Of a DNA stretch of 64,000 bases, positions 35,550-42,337 are shown piece after piece. The stretch lies in the NCBI GenBank assembly GCA_016787665.1, contig JAEUUC010000013.1, positions 1 to 64,000 on the forward strand, written 5' to 3'. Each line of letters starts with the position of its first letter. The stretch's first letter is position 1. The translations under genes and the position numbers were made by a program. Source of the DNA: Cyclobacteriaceae bacterium (GTDB lineage: Bacteria; Bacteroidota; Bacteroidia; Cytophagales; Cyclobacteriaceae). The notes beneath the pieces are model-generated. The model made no database searches and was not told the origin of the DNA. It saw nothing but the letters and a program-made list of their open reading frames with translations.

Positions 35550-36251
35550 ATGATGAAATTTTTGAAATTTTTTAGTATTGGCCTGCTATTGGGGACTAGC
35601 TCACAACTTCAGGCCCAAGATTCGCTGAAAAGTGTTCTGTCCTTCCAACTGGGCGTTGCAATTCCAACGGGATCGTTTGCAAAAGCCGATGCTATAACCG
35701 AGCAGCAAGGCTTTGCTCTCCCGGGTTTTTCTGCCAATCTGGAACTGGTGGCAGGTTCGAAGGCTCCGATCGGATGGGCTTTCCGGGTGGGCTTAACGAG
35801 AAACCCCCTGCGTGACAGCGCTTACCGGAGTGCGCTCGACAAAACCCGCAGTTCAACGATAACCAATTTTACTGTTGAGCATGGTTGGCGGTCTACACAG
35901 TTTTTGACCGGGCCCGTATTCAGAATCCCAACTAAACGGGCTGAGTTTAACTTCAAAATATTGGGGGGGCTTGCCCTTGCCAGGGCTCCGAAGTTCAGCT
36001 TCCTTGAGCAAACCGCTCCAACTACATTCGCCAGTAATCAGGCTGATCCCGCGAGCACGATTAGCTTTTCATTTGTTTCAGGCGTGGGTGTACGGCTACC
36101 CTTTTCACCAACGAGTGCTGTGTTAATGGGCGTTGAGTACTCCAGCGCATGGGTTCAAAGAAATTACGATGTGTTCGCCAATCAAATGGACGTTGAACAG
36201 GGGCGTGTTCTGATGAATAACTTGGTGGTATCGGTAGGGGTTTCCTTCTGA
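35550..36251 (+). CDS. Outer-membrane beta-barrel protein, unknown role
   Basis: The protein is 233 residues with a signal peptide ending LQA-Q. The mature part has alternating strands with Gly and aromatic residues (LSFQLGVAIPTGSF at its start, VGVRLPFSPTSAVLMGVEYSSAW and LVVSVGVSF at the end), ending in Phe like many outer-membrane barrels. No exact family is recognised. It lies 2 bp after the histidine kinase and 4 bp before the pseudouridine synthase, so the four genes are probably co-transcribed. Confidence 0.7.
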   Translation: MMKFLKFFSIGLLLGTSSQLQAQDSLKSVLSFQLGVAIPTGSFAKADAITEQQGFALPGFSANLELVAGSKAPIGWAFRVGLTRNPLRDSAYRSALDKTRSSTITNFTVEHGWRSTQFLTGPVFRIPTKRAEFNFKILGGLALARAPKFSFLEQTAPTTFASNQADPASTISFSFVSGVGVRLPFSPTSAVLMGVEYSSAWVQRNYDVFANQMDVEQGRVLMNNLVVSVGVSF

Positions 36252-36255
36252 AAGC

Positions 36256-36969
36256 GTGAAGGCTACCACCATCCAACCGTACATCGTTTTTGAAGATTCT
36301 GATTTCATTATCATCAACAAACCCCCGTTTGTCTCCACCCTGGAGGATCGGCAGGATGTTGATAACGTCCTCAGTTTAGCCCGCGCGTACGAGCCGTTGG
36401 CCCAGGCTTGCCACCGGCTGGACAAAGAAACCTCGGGTATCCTGGTGCTGGCCCGCAATCCGCAGGCCTATCGCCATCTAAGCCTCCAGTTCGAGCACCG
36501 GGAGGTGACCAAAATTTACCACGCTGTCGTCCAGGGTTCTCACGCGTTTCAACAAAAGGAAGTTGATGCCCCGCTGGAGGTACAACGCGACCATACCGTC
36601 AGAATTGCAAGGGCAGGCAAGCCAGCGCTCACGTACTTCTCGTCACTGGCCGTCTACCGGGGCTATACCTTAGTTGAATGCCGGCCCGTCACGGGTCGCA
36701 CGCATCAAATTCGGGTGCACCTGGCCTCTTTAGGAGCTCCGATTGTGGGTGACATTCTCTATGGGGGAAAGCCTTTTTTCCTCTCTGCGCTGAAAGGAAC
36801 TTACCATCTGAAGCGAGATGCTGAGGAGTTGCCCCTGATGCACCGGGTAGCCCTGCACGCGATGTCATTGGAATTCAAGGACTTAAATGGGCAATCAAGG
36901 CAGTTTTCCGCGGCCTATCCGAAAGATTTCCGAGCTTTGGTCACCCAGTTGGAAAAGGCGGGCCGCTAG
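36256..36969 (+). CDS. RNA pseudouridine synthase, RluA family
   Basis: The protein is 237 residues with a GTG start at 36256, 4 bp after the previous stop. The catalytic motif is HRLDKETSGILVLAR (Asp56). VECRPVTGRTHQIRVHLASLGAPIVGD is the second RluA signature. No S4 domain precedes it; residues 10-25 (IVFEDSDFIIINKP) start the catalytic domain directly. It isomerises uridine in rRNA or tRNA, but the target site is not predictable. It is the last gene before the ribosomal protein promoter. Confidence 0.92.
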   Translation: MKATTIQPYIVFEDSDFIIINKPPFVSTLEDRQDVDNVLSLARAYEPLAQACHRLDKETSGILVLARNPQAYRHLSLQFEHREVTKIYHAVVQGSHAFQQKEVDAPLEVQRDHTVRIARAGKPALTYFSSLAVYRGYTLVECRPVTGRTHQIRVHLASLGAPIVGDILYGGKPFFLSALKGTYHLKRDAEELPLMHRVALHAMSLEFKDLNGQSRQFSAAYPKDFRALVTQLEKAGR

Positions 36970-36990
36970 GGGCATATTATTTCACCTTCC

Positions 36991-37022
36991 TTTGCATTTT
37001 CAGAATCTTGCGCCTACTTTTG
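36991..37022 (+). promoter_or_regulatory. Promoter of the rplM-rpsI-rpsB operon
   Basis: TTTG at 36991-36994, 20 bp, TACTTTTG at 37015-37022. The ~50-nt leader that follows contains a GGGGGG run and a 10-bp tandem repeat (TTTTAAgCGA, TTTTAAaCGA, TTTTAA at 37050-37075) directly before the GTG start; the latter could serve in autogenous control. Confidence 0.7.
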
Positions 37023-37076
37023 TGTCCCTTTTTCGGGGGGTATAGTCATTTTTAAGCGATTTTAAACGATTTTAAC

Positions 37077-37520
37077 GTGGATCATAACAGTTACAAAACC
37101 ATTCAGCCGAACAAGGCATCCGTCCAGAAAGGATGGGTATTGGTGGACGCGAAAGATCAAACCCTGGGGCGTGTGGCCAGCCAGATTGCCCATATTATTC
37201 GCGGAAAGAACAAGCCGGATTTTGCCCCCCATGTCGACAATGGCGATCATGTGATCGTGATTAACGCTGAAAAGGTCAAGATGACCGGCAAGAAGTGGAC
37301 TGACCGCGTGATTTTTACCTATTCCGGCTACCCGGGCGGTCAAAAATTGCTGACGCCAAACATGATCAAAGCGAAACATCCGGCCCGTCTGGTCGAGCAT
37401 GCCGTTCGTGGCATGTTGCCGAAGAATGCCATGGGCCGCGAATTGTTCCGCAGCCTTCACGTGTATGTGGGCGACAAGCACCCGCACGAAGCACAACAAC
37501 CTAAAGAAATTAAATTCTGA
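37077..37520 (+). CDS. rplM: Ribosomal protein uL13
   Basis: The protein is 147 residues with a GTG start. MDHNSYKTIQPNKASVQKGWVLVDAKDQTLGRVAS is typical of the family in this phylum. HVDNGDHVIVINAEKVKMTGKK, YPGG and the conserved GMLPKN...LHVYVGDKHPHEAQQP are all present. It assembles early in the 50S subunit. rpsI follows after 3 bp. Confidence 0.97.
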   Translation: MDHNSYKTIQPNKASVQKGWVLVDAKDQTLGRVASQIAHIIRGKNKPDFAPHVDNGDHVIVINAEKVKMTGKKWTDRVIFTYSGYPGGQKLLTPNMIKAKHPARLVEHAVRGMLPKNAMGRELFRSLHVYVGDKHPHEAQQPKEIKF

Positions 37521-37523
37521 TAA

Positions 37524-37910
37524 ATGGAAATCATCAACGCCATTGGCAGACGCAAGACCTCGATTGCCCGCGTATACGTAAAGCCGGGCAAGGGCGCCAT
37601 TACGGTGAACGATCGCGAACTCAGCGACTACTTTAAATCCGAAATCCACCAAACATTGGCCAAACAGGCCCTTGCCATTGCGAAAGCCGATGGCCAGTAT
37701 GACGTAAGCGTAAATGTAGAGGGTGGTGGAATTAAAGGACAGGCAGAAGCGATTCGTCTGGGCATTGCCCGCGCCCTGGTGCAGATCAACGGTGAAAACA
37801 AACCCGCCCTGCGCAAGGAAGGTATTTTGACTCGCGACAGCCGCATGGTGGAACGTAAGAAGCCGGGCCGCAGAAAGGCGCGCAGGAGATTCCAGTTTAG
37901 CAAGCGTTAA
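37524..37910 (+). CDS. rpsI: Ribosomal protein uS9
   Basis: The protein is 128 residues. It opens [20 protein letters not shown] and ends RRRFQFSKR, the basic tail that reaches the P-site t[22 protein letters not shown] is the central signature. It is cotranscribed with rplM (3-bp gap) and followed after 19 bp by rpsB. Confidence 0.98.
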   Translation: MEIINAIGRRKTSIARVYVKPGKGAITVNDRELSDYFKSEIHQTLAKQALAIAKADGQYDVSVNVEGGGIKGQAEAIRLGIARALVQINGENKPALRKEGILTRDSRMVERKKPGRRKARRRFQFSKR

Positions 37911-37929
37911 TCGATTGACACTACGAAAC

Positions 37930-38697
37930 ATGGCAGATAAAATCACAACACAGGATTTGATGGAAGCCGGAGTTCACTTCGGGCACCTGACCCGCAAGTG
38001 GAACCCCCGCATGGCCGAGTACATCTTCATGGAGAACAACGGCATCCACCTCATTGACCTGAACAAAACGCTGAAGTGCCTGGAGGAGGCTGCTTTTGCG
38101 CTGAAGAACATCGTTCGCTCCGGTCGCAAGGTGATGTTTGTAGCTACCAAAAAGCAAGCAAAAGATATCATTACCCAGGAAGCCCTTCGCCTCAACATGC
38201 CATTCGTAACCGAGCGTTGGTTGGGTGGTATGCTCACCAACTTTGCTACGATCCGCAAGTCGCTGAAGAAGCTGGCGCAGATCGAGAAGTTGATGAAGGA
38301 CGAAGCGTATGACAACCTGACGAAGAAGGAAAAGTTGACTATTACCCGCGAGAAGGCCAAGTTGCAGAAGCAGTTGGGCGGTATCTCTGACCTGAACCGC
38401 TTGCCGGCTGCTCTTTTTGTAGTGGACGTAAAGCGTGAGCATATCGCGGTGGCCGAAGCTCAGAAATTGAATATCCCCGTGTTTGCCATGGTGGATACCA
38501 ACTCCGATCCTTCGGACATTGACTTCCCGATTCCGGCCAACGATGACGCCTTTAAGTCGATCTCAATTGTAACCGGCTATATTGGTAAGCATATTGAGGA
38601 GGCCTTGATGGAGCGGAAAAAGGATAAGGAAGAGGCCAGCCTGAAGAAAGAAGAAGATGAGAAACGCAAGGTGGACGAAGCTGTCGAGTCCAACTAA
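37930..38697 (+). CDS. rpsB: Ribosomal protein uS2
   Basis: The protein is 255 residues from the ATG at 37930 ([26 protein letters not shown]); an ATG five codons earlier is less likely. Motifs [34 protein letters not shown] and [17 protein letters not shown] are present. The C-terminus is a charged tail of ~30 residues rich in Lys/Glu. The order rplM-rpsI-rpsB-tsf is common in Bacteroidota. A hairpin terminator separates it from tsf. Confidence 0.98.
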   Translation: MADKITTQDLMEAGVHFGHLTRKWNPRMAEYIFMENNGIHLIDLNKTLKCLEEAAFALKNIVRSGRKVMFVATKKQAKDIITQEALRLNMPFVTERWLGGMLTNFATIRKSLKKLAQIEKLMKDEAYDNLTKKEKLTITREKAKLQKQLGGISDLNRLPAALFVVDVKREHIAVAEAQKLNIPVFAMVDTNSDPSDIDFPIPANDDAFKSISIVTGYIGKHIEEALMERKKDKEEASLKKEEDEKRKVDEAVESN

Positions 38698-38720
38698 GGC
38701 GTGACAATATTGTCCACGCC
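38698..38720 (+). other. Hairpin directly after rpsB
   Basis: GGCGTGACAAT/ATTGTCCACGCC form a near-perfect palindrome with one bulged C, starting at the base after the rpsB stop codon. There is no T tract. It could protect the 3' end of the message. Confidence 0.5.
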
Positions 38721-38749
38721 TACCCGCGTGGCCGAGTAAAACCATTTGC

Positions 38750-38787
38750 AAGCATCGGCCTACCAGCCGATGCTTGTTTTTTTAAAA
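38750..38787 (+). terminator. Terminator or attenuator between rpsB and tsf
   Basis: The stem CAAGCATCGGC/GCCGATGCTTG with a 6-nt loop is followed by seven T. It should reduce transcription into tsf, which may also be read from its own start; no clear TAnnTTTG box is seen in the 25 bp before tsf. Confidence 0.85.
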
Positions 38788-38812
38788 ACACACGAAAACA
38801 AACTGAACAGAT

Positions 38813-39640
38813 ATGATTAGCGCACAAGACGTAAACAAACTCCGCAGCATGACCGGTGCGGGTATGATGGATTGCAAAAAAGCCCTTACCGAAGCAAACG
38901 GTGACTTCGAGAAGGCGATTGAAATACTCCGCAAAAAGGGACAGAAGGTTTCGGCCTCCCGCTCGGACAAGGAAGCCAAGGAAGGATCGGTTTTTGTGAA
39001 GACTTCCGATGACCGCAAGTCGGCCGTGTTGATTGCGTTAAACTGCGAGACTGATTTTGTTGCTAAGAATGATGAGTTTCAAAATCTGGGTAAGTTGATT
39101 GCCGAAACTGCGTTTGCCAAGAAACCGGATTCTATTGACGCCTTGCTGGCAGAGAAAGCCGGAAGCCTCTCGCTTGGCGAGAAGATCACCGAGTTGGTGG
39201 GCAAGATTGGTGAAAAGATAGAAGTGAAGGATTATGTTACCATGACCGGTGAAGCCGTAGTGCCGTACATCCACGCAGGCAGCAAACTGGGTGTATTGGT
39301 AGCCTTAAAGGGCGTTAATGGCAAAGACGTAACCGATGCCGGCAAAGACGTGGGCATGCAAATCGCAGCCATGAATCCGGTTGCCGTGGATGAGACCTCG
39401 GTGGACAAGTCTTTGATTGAAAAGGAGCTTGAAATAGCCAAGGCCCAGATTATAGCCGAAGGCAAACCGGAGCACATGGTGGAGAAAATCGCCCAGGGCA
39501 AGTTGAACAAGTTCTTCAAAGAGAGCACCCTGGTGCACCAGGCGTTTGTAAAAGACAATTCGAAAACCGTTGCCCAGTACCTGGACAGCGTAAGCAAAGG
39601 GTTGGCGGTTGCTGCGTTTAAGCGTGTAACCATCGCGTAA
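38813..39640 (+). CDS. tsf: Elongation factor Ts
   Basis: The protein is 275 residues. VNKLRSMTGAGMMDCKKALTEANGDFEKAIEILRKKG is the UBA-like N-terminal domain, and NCETDFVAKNDEF is the core motif that displaces GDP from EF-Tu. The C-terminal module (FFKESTLVHQAFVKD) is present. It follows rpsB after a terminator and is followed by its own terminator. Confidence 0.98.
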   Translation: MISAQDVNKLRSMTGAGMMDCKKALTEANGDFEKAIEILRKKGQKVSASRSDKEAKEGSVFVKTSDDRKSAVLIALNCETDFVAKNDEFQNLGKLIAETAFAKKPDSIDALLAEKAGSLSLGEKITELVGKIGEKIEVKDYVTMTGEAVVPYIHAGSKLGVLVALKGVNGKDVTDAGKDVGMQIAAMNPVAVDETSVDKSLIEKELEIAKAQIIAEGKPEHMVEKIAQGKLNKFFKESTLVHQAFVKDNSKTVAQYLDSVSKGLAVAAFKRVTIA

Positions 39641-39658
39641 CACTGCGTTTAGAACCAT

Positions 39659-39690
39659 AAAAAAGGGAGCCATGGGCTCCCTTTTTTTTA
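39659..39690. terminator. Terminator after tsf
   Basis: AAAAAAGGGAGCC-ATG-GGCTCCCTTTTTTTT: A and T runs on both sides let it serve tsf and the convergent minus-strand pair. The stop of the 39691 gene abuts it. Confidence 0.88.
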
Positions 39691-39984
39691 TTACACGGTT
39701 TTGGATCGAATGAGCACATAAGAATACCAAATGAACGTGGACAAAATATTCAATGCACACAGACATAAGATGAATCCTGAGTGAACATCTTCCGGAAAGG
39801 GTGTTGCGGTCTCAAATGCACTAAAAACCACCATCAGGATCAGTACAATATTAAAAATTAGCCAGGCAATAACTGCAACAGCCAGATGCACACGCAGGTC
39901 AAGTTGGTTGAATAGCCTTGCCTTAAGATAACGGAAGGAAATCCACCACAGGGCACTGGCCGAAAGCAGGGCGATGTAACTCAT
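39691..39984 (-). CDS. Three-helix membrane protein, partner of the TolQ-like gene
   Basis: The protein is 97 residues with hydrophobic helices at ~3-18, ~33-58 and ~70-92. Its ATG overlaps the stop of the upstream gene by 4 bp (ATGA), so the pair is translationally coupled. No family is recognised. The coupling suggests the two small membrane proteins act together, possibly as one complex. Confidence 0.65.
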   Translation of the reverse strand: MSYIALLSASALWWISFRYLKARLFNQLDLRVHLAVAVIAWLIFNIVLILMVVFSAFETATPFPEDVHSGFILCLCALNILSTFIWYSYVLIRSKTV

Positions 39985-40355
39985 CCGTTGACCTTTCTGC
40001 TGGCCAGGTGAAGGGCAAGGTAGCCCAGCTGCATCAGGCAGAAGTACCCGGAGCCATAGAGTACATTCAGTAACGCGGCTTTCACTCCTCCTGAAATGAC
40101 ACTCAGCGGCAGCGTTTCACTCATACTTTCCAGGGCACCAAACATTTGAAGAAACCCGACAAGGGTTCCGAACACGCCAAACATGAACGTGAAAAGGCTA
40201 ATGTGTTTGTAGGCGTGCACCCAACCGGATTGATATTGTTTTCTAACGATCAAATAAAGAAAGATGCCCAAATTGAGGGCGAACGCGATCGTAAGAGGCA
40301 GCATAAAGTAAATGCTCCCCTCAACATGATGGCTGAAAAAGGCAATGGCTAGCAT
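39981..40355 (-). CDS. Miniature MotA/TolQ/ExbB-like membrane protein
   Basis: The protein is 124 residues from the ATG at 40355, with three helices. The segment FGVFGTLVGFLQMFGALESM, then ISGGVKAALLNVLYGSGYFCLMQLGYLAL, resembles the last two helices of MotA/TolQ/ExbB proton-channel proteins (GTLVG before the second helix, ALxxxxYG in the third). It is about half the usual length and lacks the large cytoplasmic loop. No ExbD/TolR or MotB gene is adjacent; instead a 97-residue three-helix protein overlaps it. Assignment to the family is by motif impression only. Confidence 0.55.
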   Translation of the reverse strand: MLAIAFFSHHVEGSIYFMLPLTIAFALNLGIFLYLIVRKQYQSGWVHAYKHISLFTFMFGVFGTLVGFLQMFGALESMSETLPLSVISGGVKAALLNVLYGSGYFCLMQLGYLALHLASRKVNG

Positions 40356-40572
40356 ACAGGTTAATTTAGGTTTTGTTTTCGTTCGTGACAAGAGTAGTCG
40401 TTTTTTACAACGTGATCAGGGTATTTTGACGAGTTGTTCGTTATGCGGTGGAAAAAACCCGGTTTGACCGTGTTATGGCGAAAGCCGATGAAAATCGGTT
40501 GAAACCATTTTTTTGCGGAGTTACTGTTCGCACGGCAAACGACTAATCTCAATTTTTGATAACTATGCTGTA

Positions 40573-41610
40573 ATGGATAGTTTGGCCGTATGGGTTGACC
40601 ATCAGTTCAGGCATCACCGTTGGCGGATGCACGCACTGTTTTGGCTTGTGGTGCTGGCGGTCTACGTAGTTTTTTTTGGTCGGCAAAACAATAACTATGG
40701 CCAAACGCTCTTTTTCGTGGGCCTGCTTATGCCGGTGACCATCGGCACTACTTATTTTTTTAACTATTTCCTGATACCACGATACCTGATTACCGGCCGA
40801 TATCCGGCATTCATCCTGTATTCGGTCTACACGCTACTGACGAGTCTTTTCTTAGCCATGATGGTTGTACTGCTCACATTTGTAGTTGTGGCCCGTCTAC
40901 ATATTCATCAAATGGATCCGGCTTCTTTGGACATACTTTTTCTGCTGGCTTCGCTGTTGATGGTAGTCTTCCTGGCTGCGGCCATTAAAATGATGATACA
41001 CTGGCGAAAGTCAAGGGAAGATTACCAGCAGTTGATGCGCGAGCGGGTCGAAACAGAACTGAAACTCCTAAAAGCACAACTCAATCCGCACTTCTTGTTC
41101 AATACCTTAAACAATCTATACTACCTTACCACTAAAAAGTCGGACCGCGCACCTCAGGCGGTGTTACAATTGAGCGAGATTTTGGATTATGTACTGCAAG
41201 CCGGTAAATCTGATTTCGTGGCATTGGGAAAAGAGCTTCGTCAGGTCGACAATTACATCGCTCTTGAAATGCTTCGTTATGAAGGCCGAGTCGCTCTCGA
41301 GCGGCAGGTGGAGGGGGACCTGGGGAAATACCAGATACCACCGATGACCATTGTTAGCCTGATTGAGAATGCCTTTAAGCATGGAGTTATGCCCGTGGCA
41401 ACCGGTGCCTGGATCAAGCTCAGCGTGCATGCCGCAGAGGATTCGCTTCGGGTGTCCGTAAGCAACAGCCGGAAGGATGGAGCCCTCAACTCCGGTATTG
41501 GTTTGACGAATTTGACCAGTCAGCTTTCCCTTTTGTATGGAGCCAAACATGTGCTTGAAATTGAGCACGAAAGGAACAAGTTTCTTGTTAACCTCACCCT
41601 GAAGTCATGA
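40573..41610 (+). CDS. LytS/YehU-type sensor histidine kinase
   Basis: The protein is 345 residues from the ATG at 40573. Four transmembrane helices span ~20-140. The cytoplasmic part is the His_kinase domain of the LytS class with QLNPHFLFNTLNNLYYL (His173), then YIALEMLRYEGRV and an HATPase with VSLIENAFKHGV and GIGLTNLTSQLSLLYG. There is no separate sensor domain, so the membrane part probably senses the signal. It overlaps the LytTR response regulator by 4 bp. The 217-bp upstream gap has a CCGAT/ATCGG hairpin but no convincing promoter. Confidence 0.92.
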   Translation: MDSLAVWVDHQFRHHRWRMHALFWLVVLAVYVVFFGRQNNNYGQTLFFVGLLMPVTIGTTYFFNYFLIPRYLITGRYPAFILYSVYTLLTSLFLAMMVVLLTFVVVARLHIHQMDPASLDILFLLASLLMVVFLAAAIKMMIHWRKSREDYQQLMRERVETELKLLKAQLNPHFLFNTLNNLYYLTTKKSDRAPQAVLQLSEILDYVLQAGKSDFVALGKELRQVDNYIALEMLRYEGRVALERQVEGDLGKYQIPPMTIVSLIENAFKHGVMPVATGAWIKLSVHAAEDSLRVSVSNSRKDGALNSGIGLTNLTSQLSLLYGAKHVLEIEHERNKFLVNLTLKS

Positions 41611-42320
41611 ATGCCACGTGCCTTATTGTCGATGATGAGCCTCTTGCCCGAAAGCTATTAATGGATCATGCTTCCAAAGTGGAAGGGCTTGCCGTGACAG
41701 GGGAATGTGCCAATGCTATAGAAGCCACCGCCTGGTTACGGACCCAACCGGTGGATTTGATTTTTCTGGATGTTCAAATGCCGGAGATCACCGGCCTGCA
41801 GTTTGTCCGGGCGTTGAAGAATCCGCCCGCCATCATCTTCACTACAGCATATCGCGATTTCGCCCCGGAAGCTTTTGACGCAGATGCGGTAGACTATCTG
41901 GTAAAACCAATTTCATTTGATCGCTTCCTGAAGGCGGTGAACCGATTTCTTGACCAATACGAGGCAAGCCCGGTTTCAGAGCAAGCCTCAGTGAACGATG
42001 ATCGGGTGATCTACATTCGGTCGGATCGAAAAACGATTAAGCTTGCGTTAGCGGATGTGCGCTATATTGAAAGCCTGGACGACTATGTAAAAGTTCACAC
42101 GCGTAACCAAATCTGGGTTACCCGGGAGAACATCAGTAAGCTGGTTCAGCACCTCCCGGAGTCTTTCGTGCGAATTCATCGCTCGTTTGTGATCAACACC
42201 CGATTCTTGACGGCCTTTACCGGTGAAAGCGTATTTCTTGACAAACTGGAACTTCCTTTTGGCAGGGCATTTAAGCGCGCGGCCTGGCCCATCTTGCAAC
42301 GGCCATCCAACAAGGCGTAA
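41607..42320 (+). CDS. LytTR-family response regulator
   Basis: The protein is 237 residues. The receiver domain has Asp55 in LIFLDVQMPEITG and KPISFDRFLKAVNRF. The C-terminal LytTR DNA-binding domain (~130-237) shows VRYIESLDDYVKVHT, FVRIHRSFVINTRFL and LPFGRAFK. It binds DNA through a beta fold, commonly at direct repeats. It is translated from an ATG overlapping the kinase stop (ATGA). Targets are not known; the divergent TolQ-like pair is a candidate by position. Confidence 0.93.
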   Translation: MNATCLIVDDEPLARKLLMDHASKVEGLAVTGECANAIEATAWLRTQPVDLIFLDVQMPEITGLQFVRALKNPPAIIFTTAYRDFAPEAFDADAVDYLVKPISFDRFLKAVNRFLDQYEASPVSEQASVNDDRVIYIRSDRKTIKLALADVRYIESLDDYVKVHTRNQIWVTRENISKLVQHLPESFVRIHRSFVINTRFLTAFTGESVFLDKLELPFGRAFKRAAWPILQRPSNKA

Positions 42321-42337
42321 ACGGGAACCTTACCGGA

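Noticed and set aside
39691..40355. Two small overlapping genes as a toxin-antitoxin pair
   Set aside because: Both proteins are three-helix membrane proteins and neither shows a DNA-binding antitoxin or a known toxin fold.
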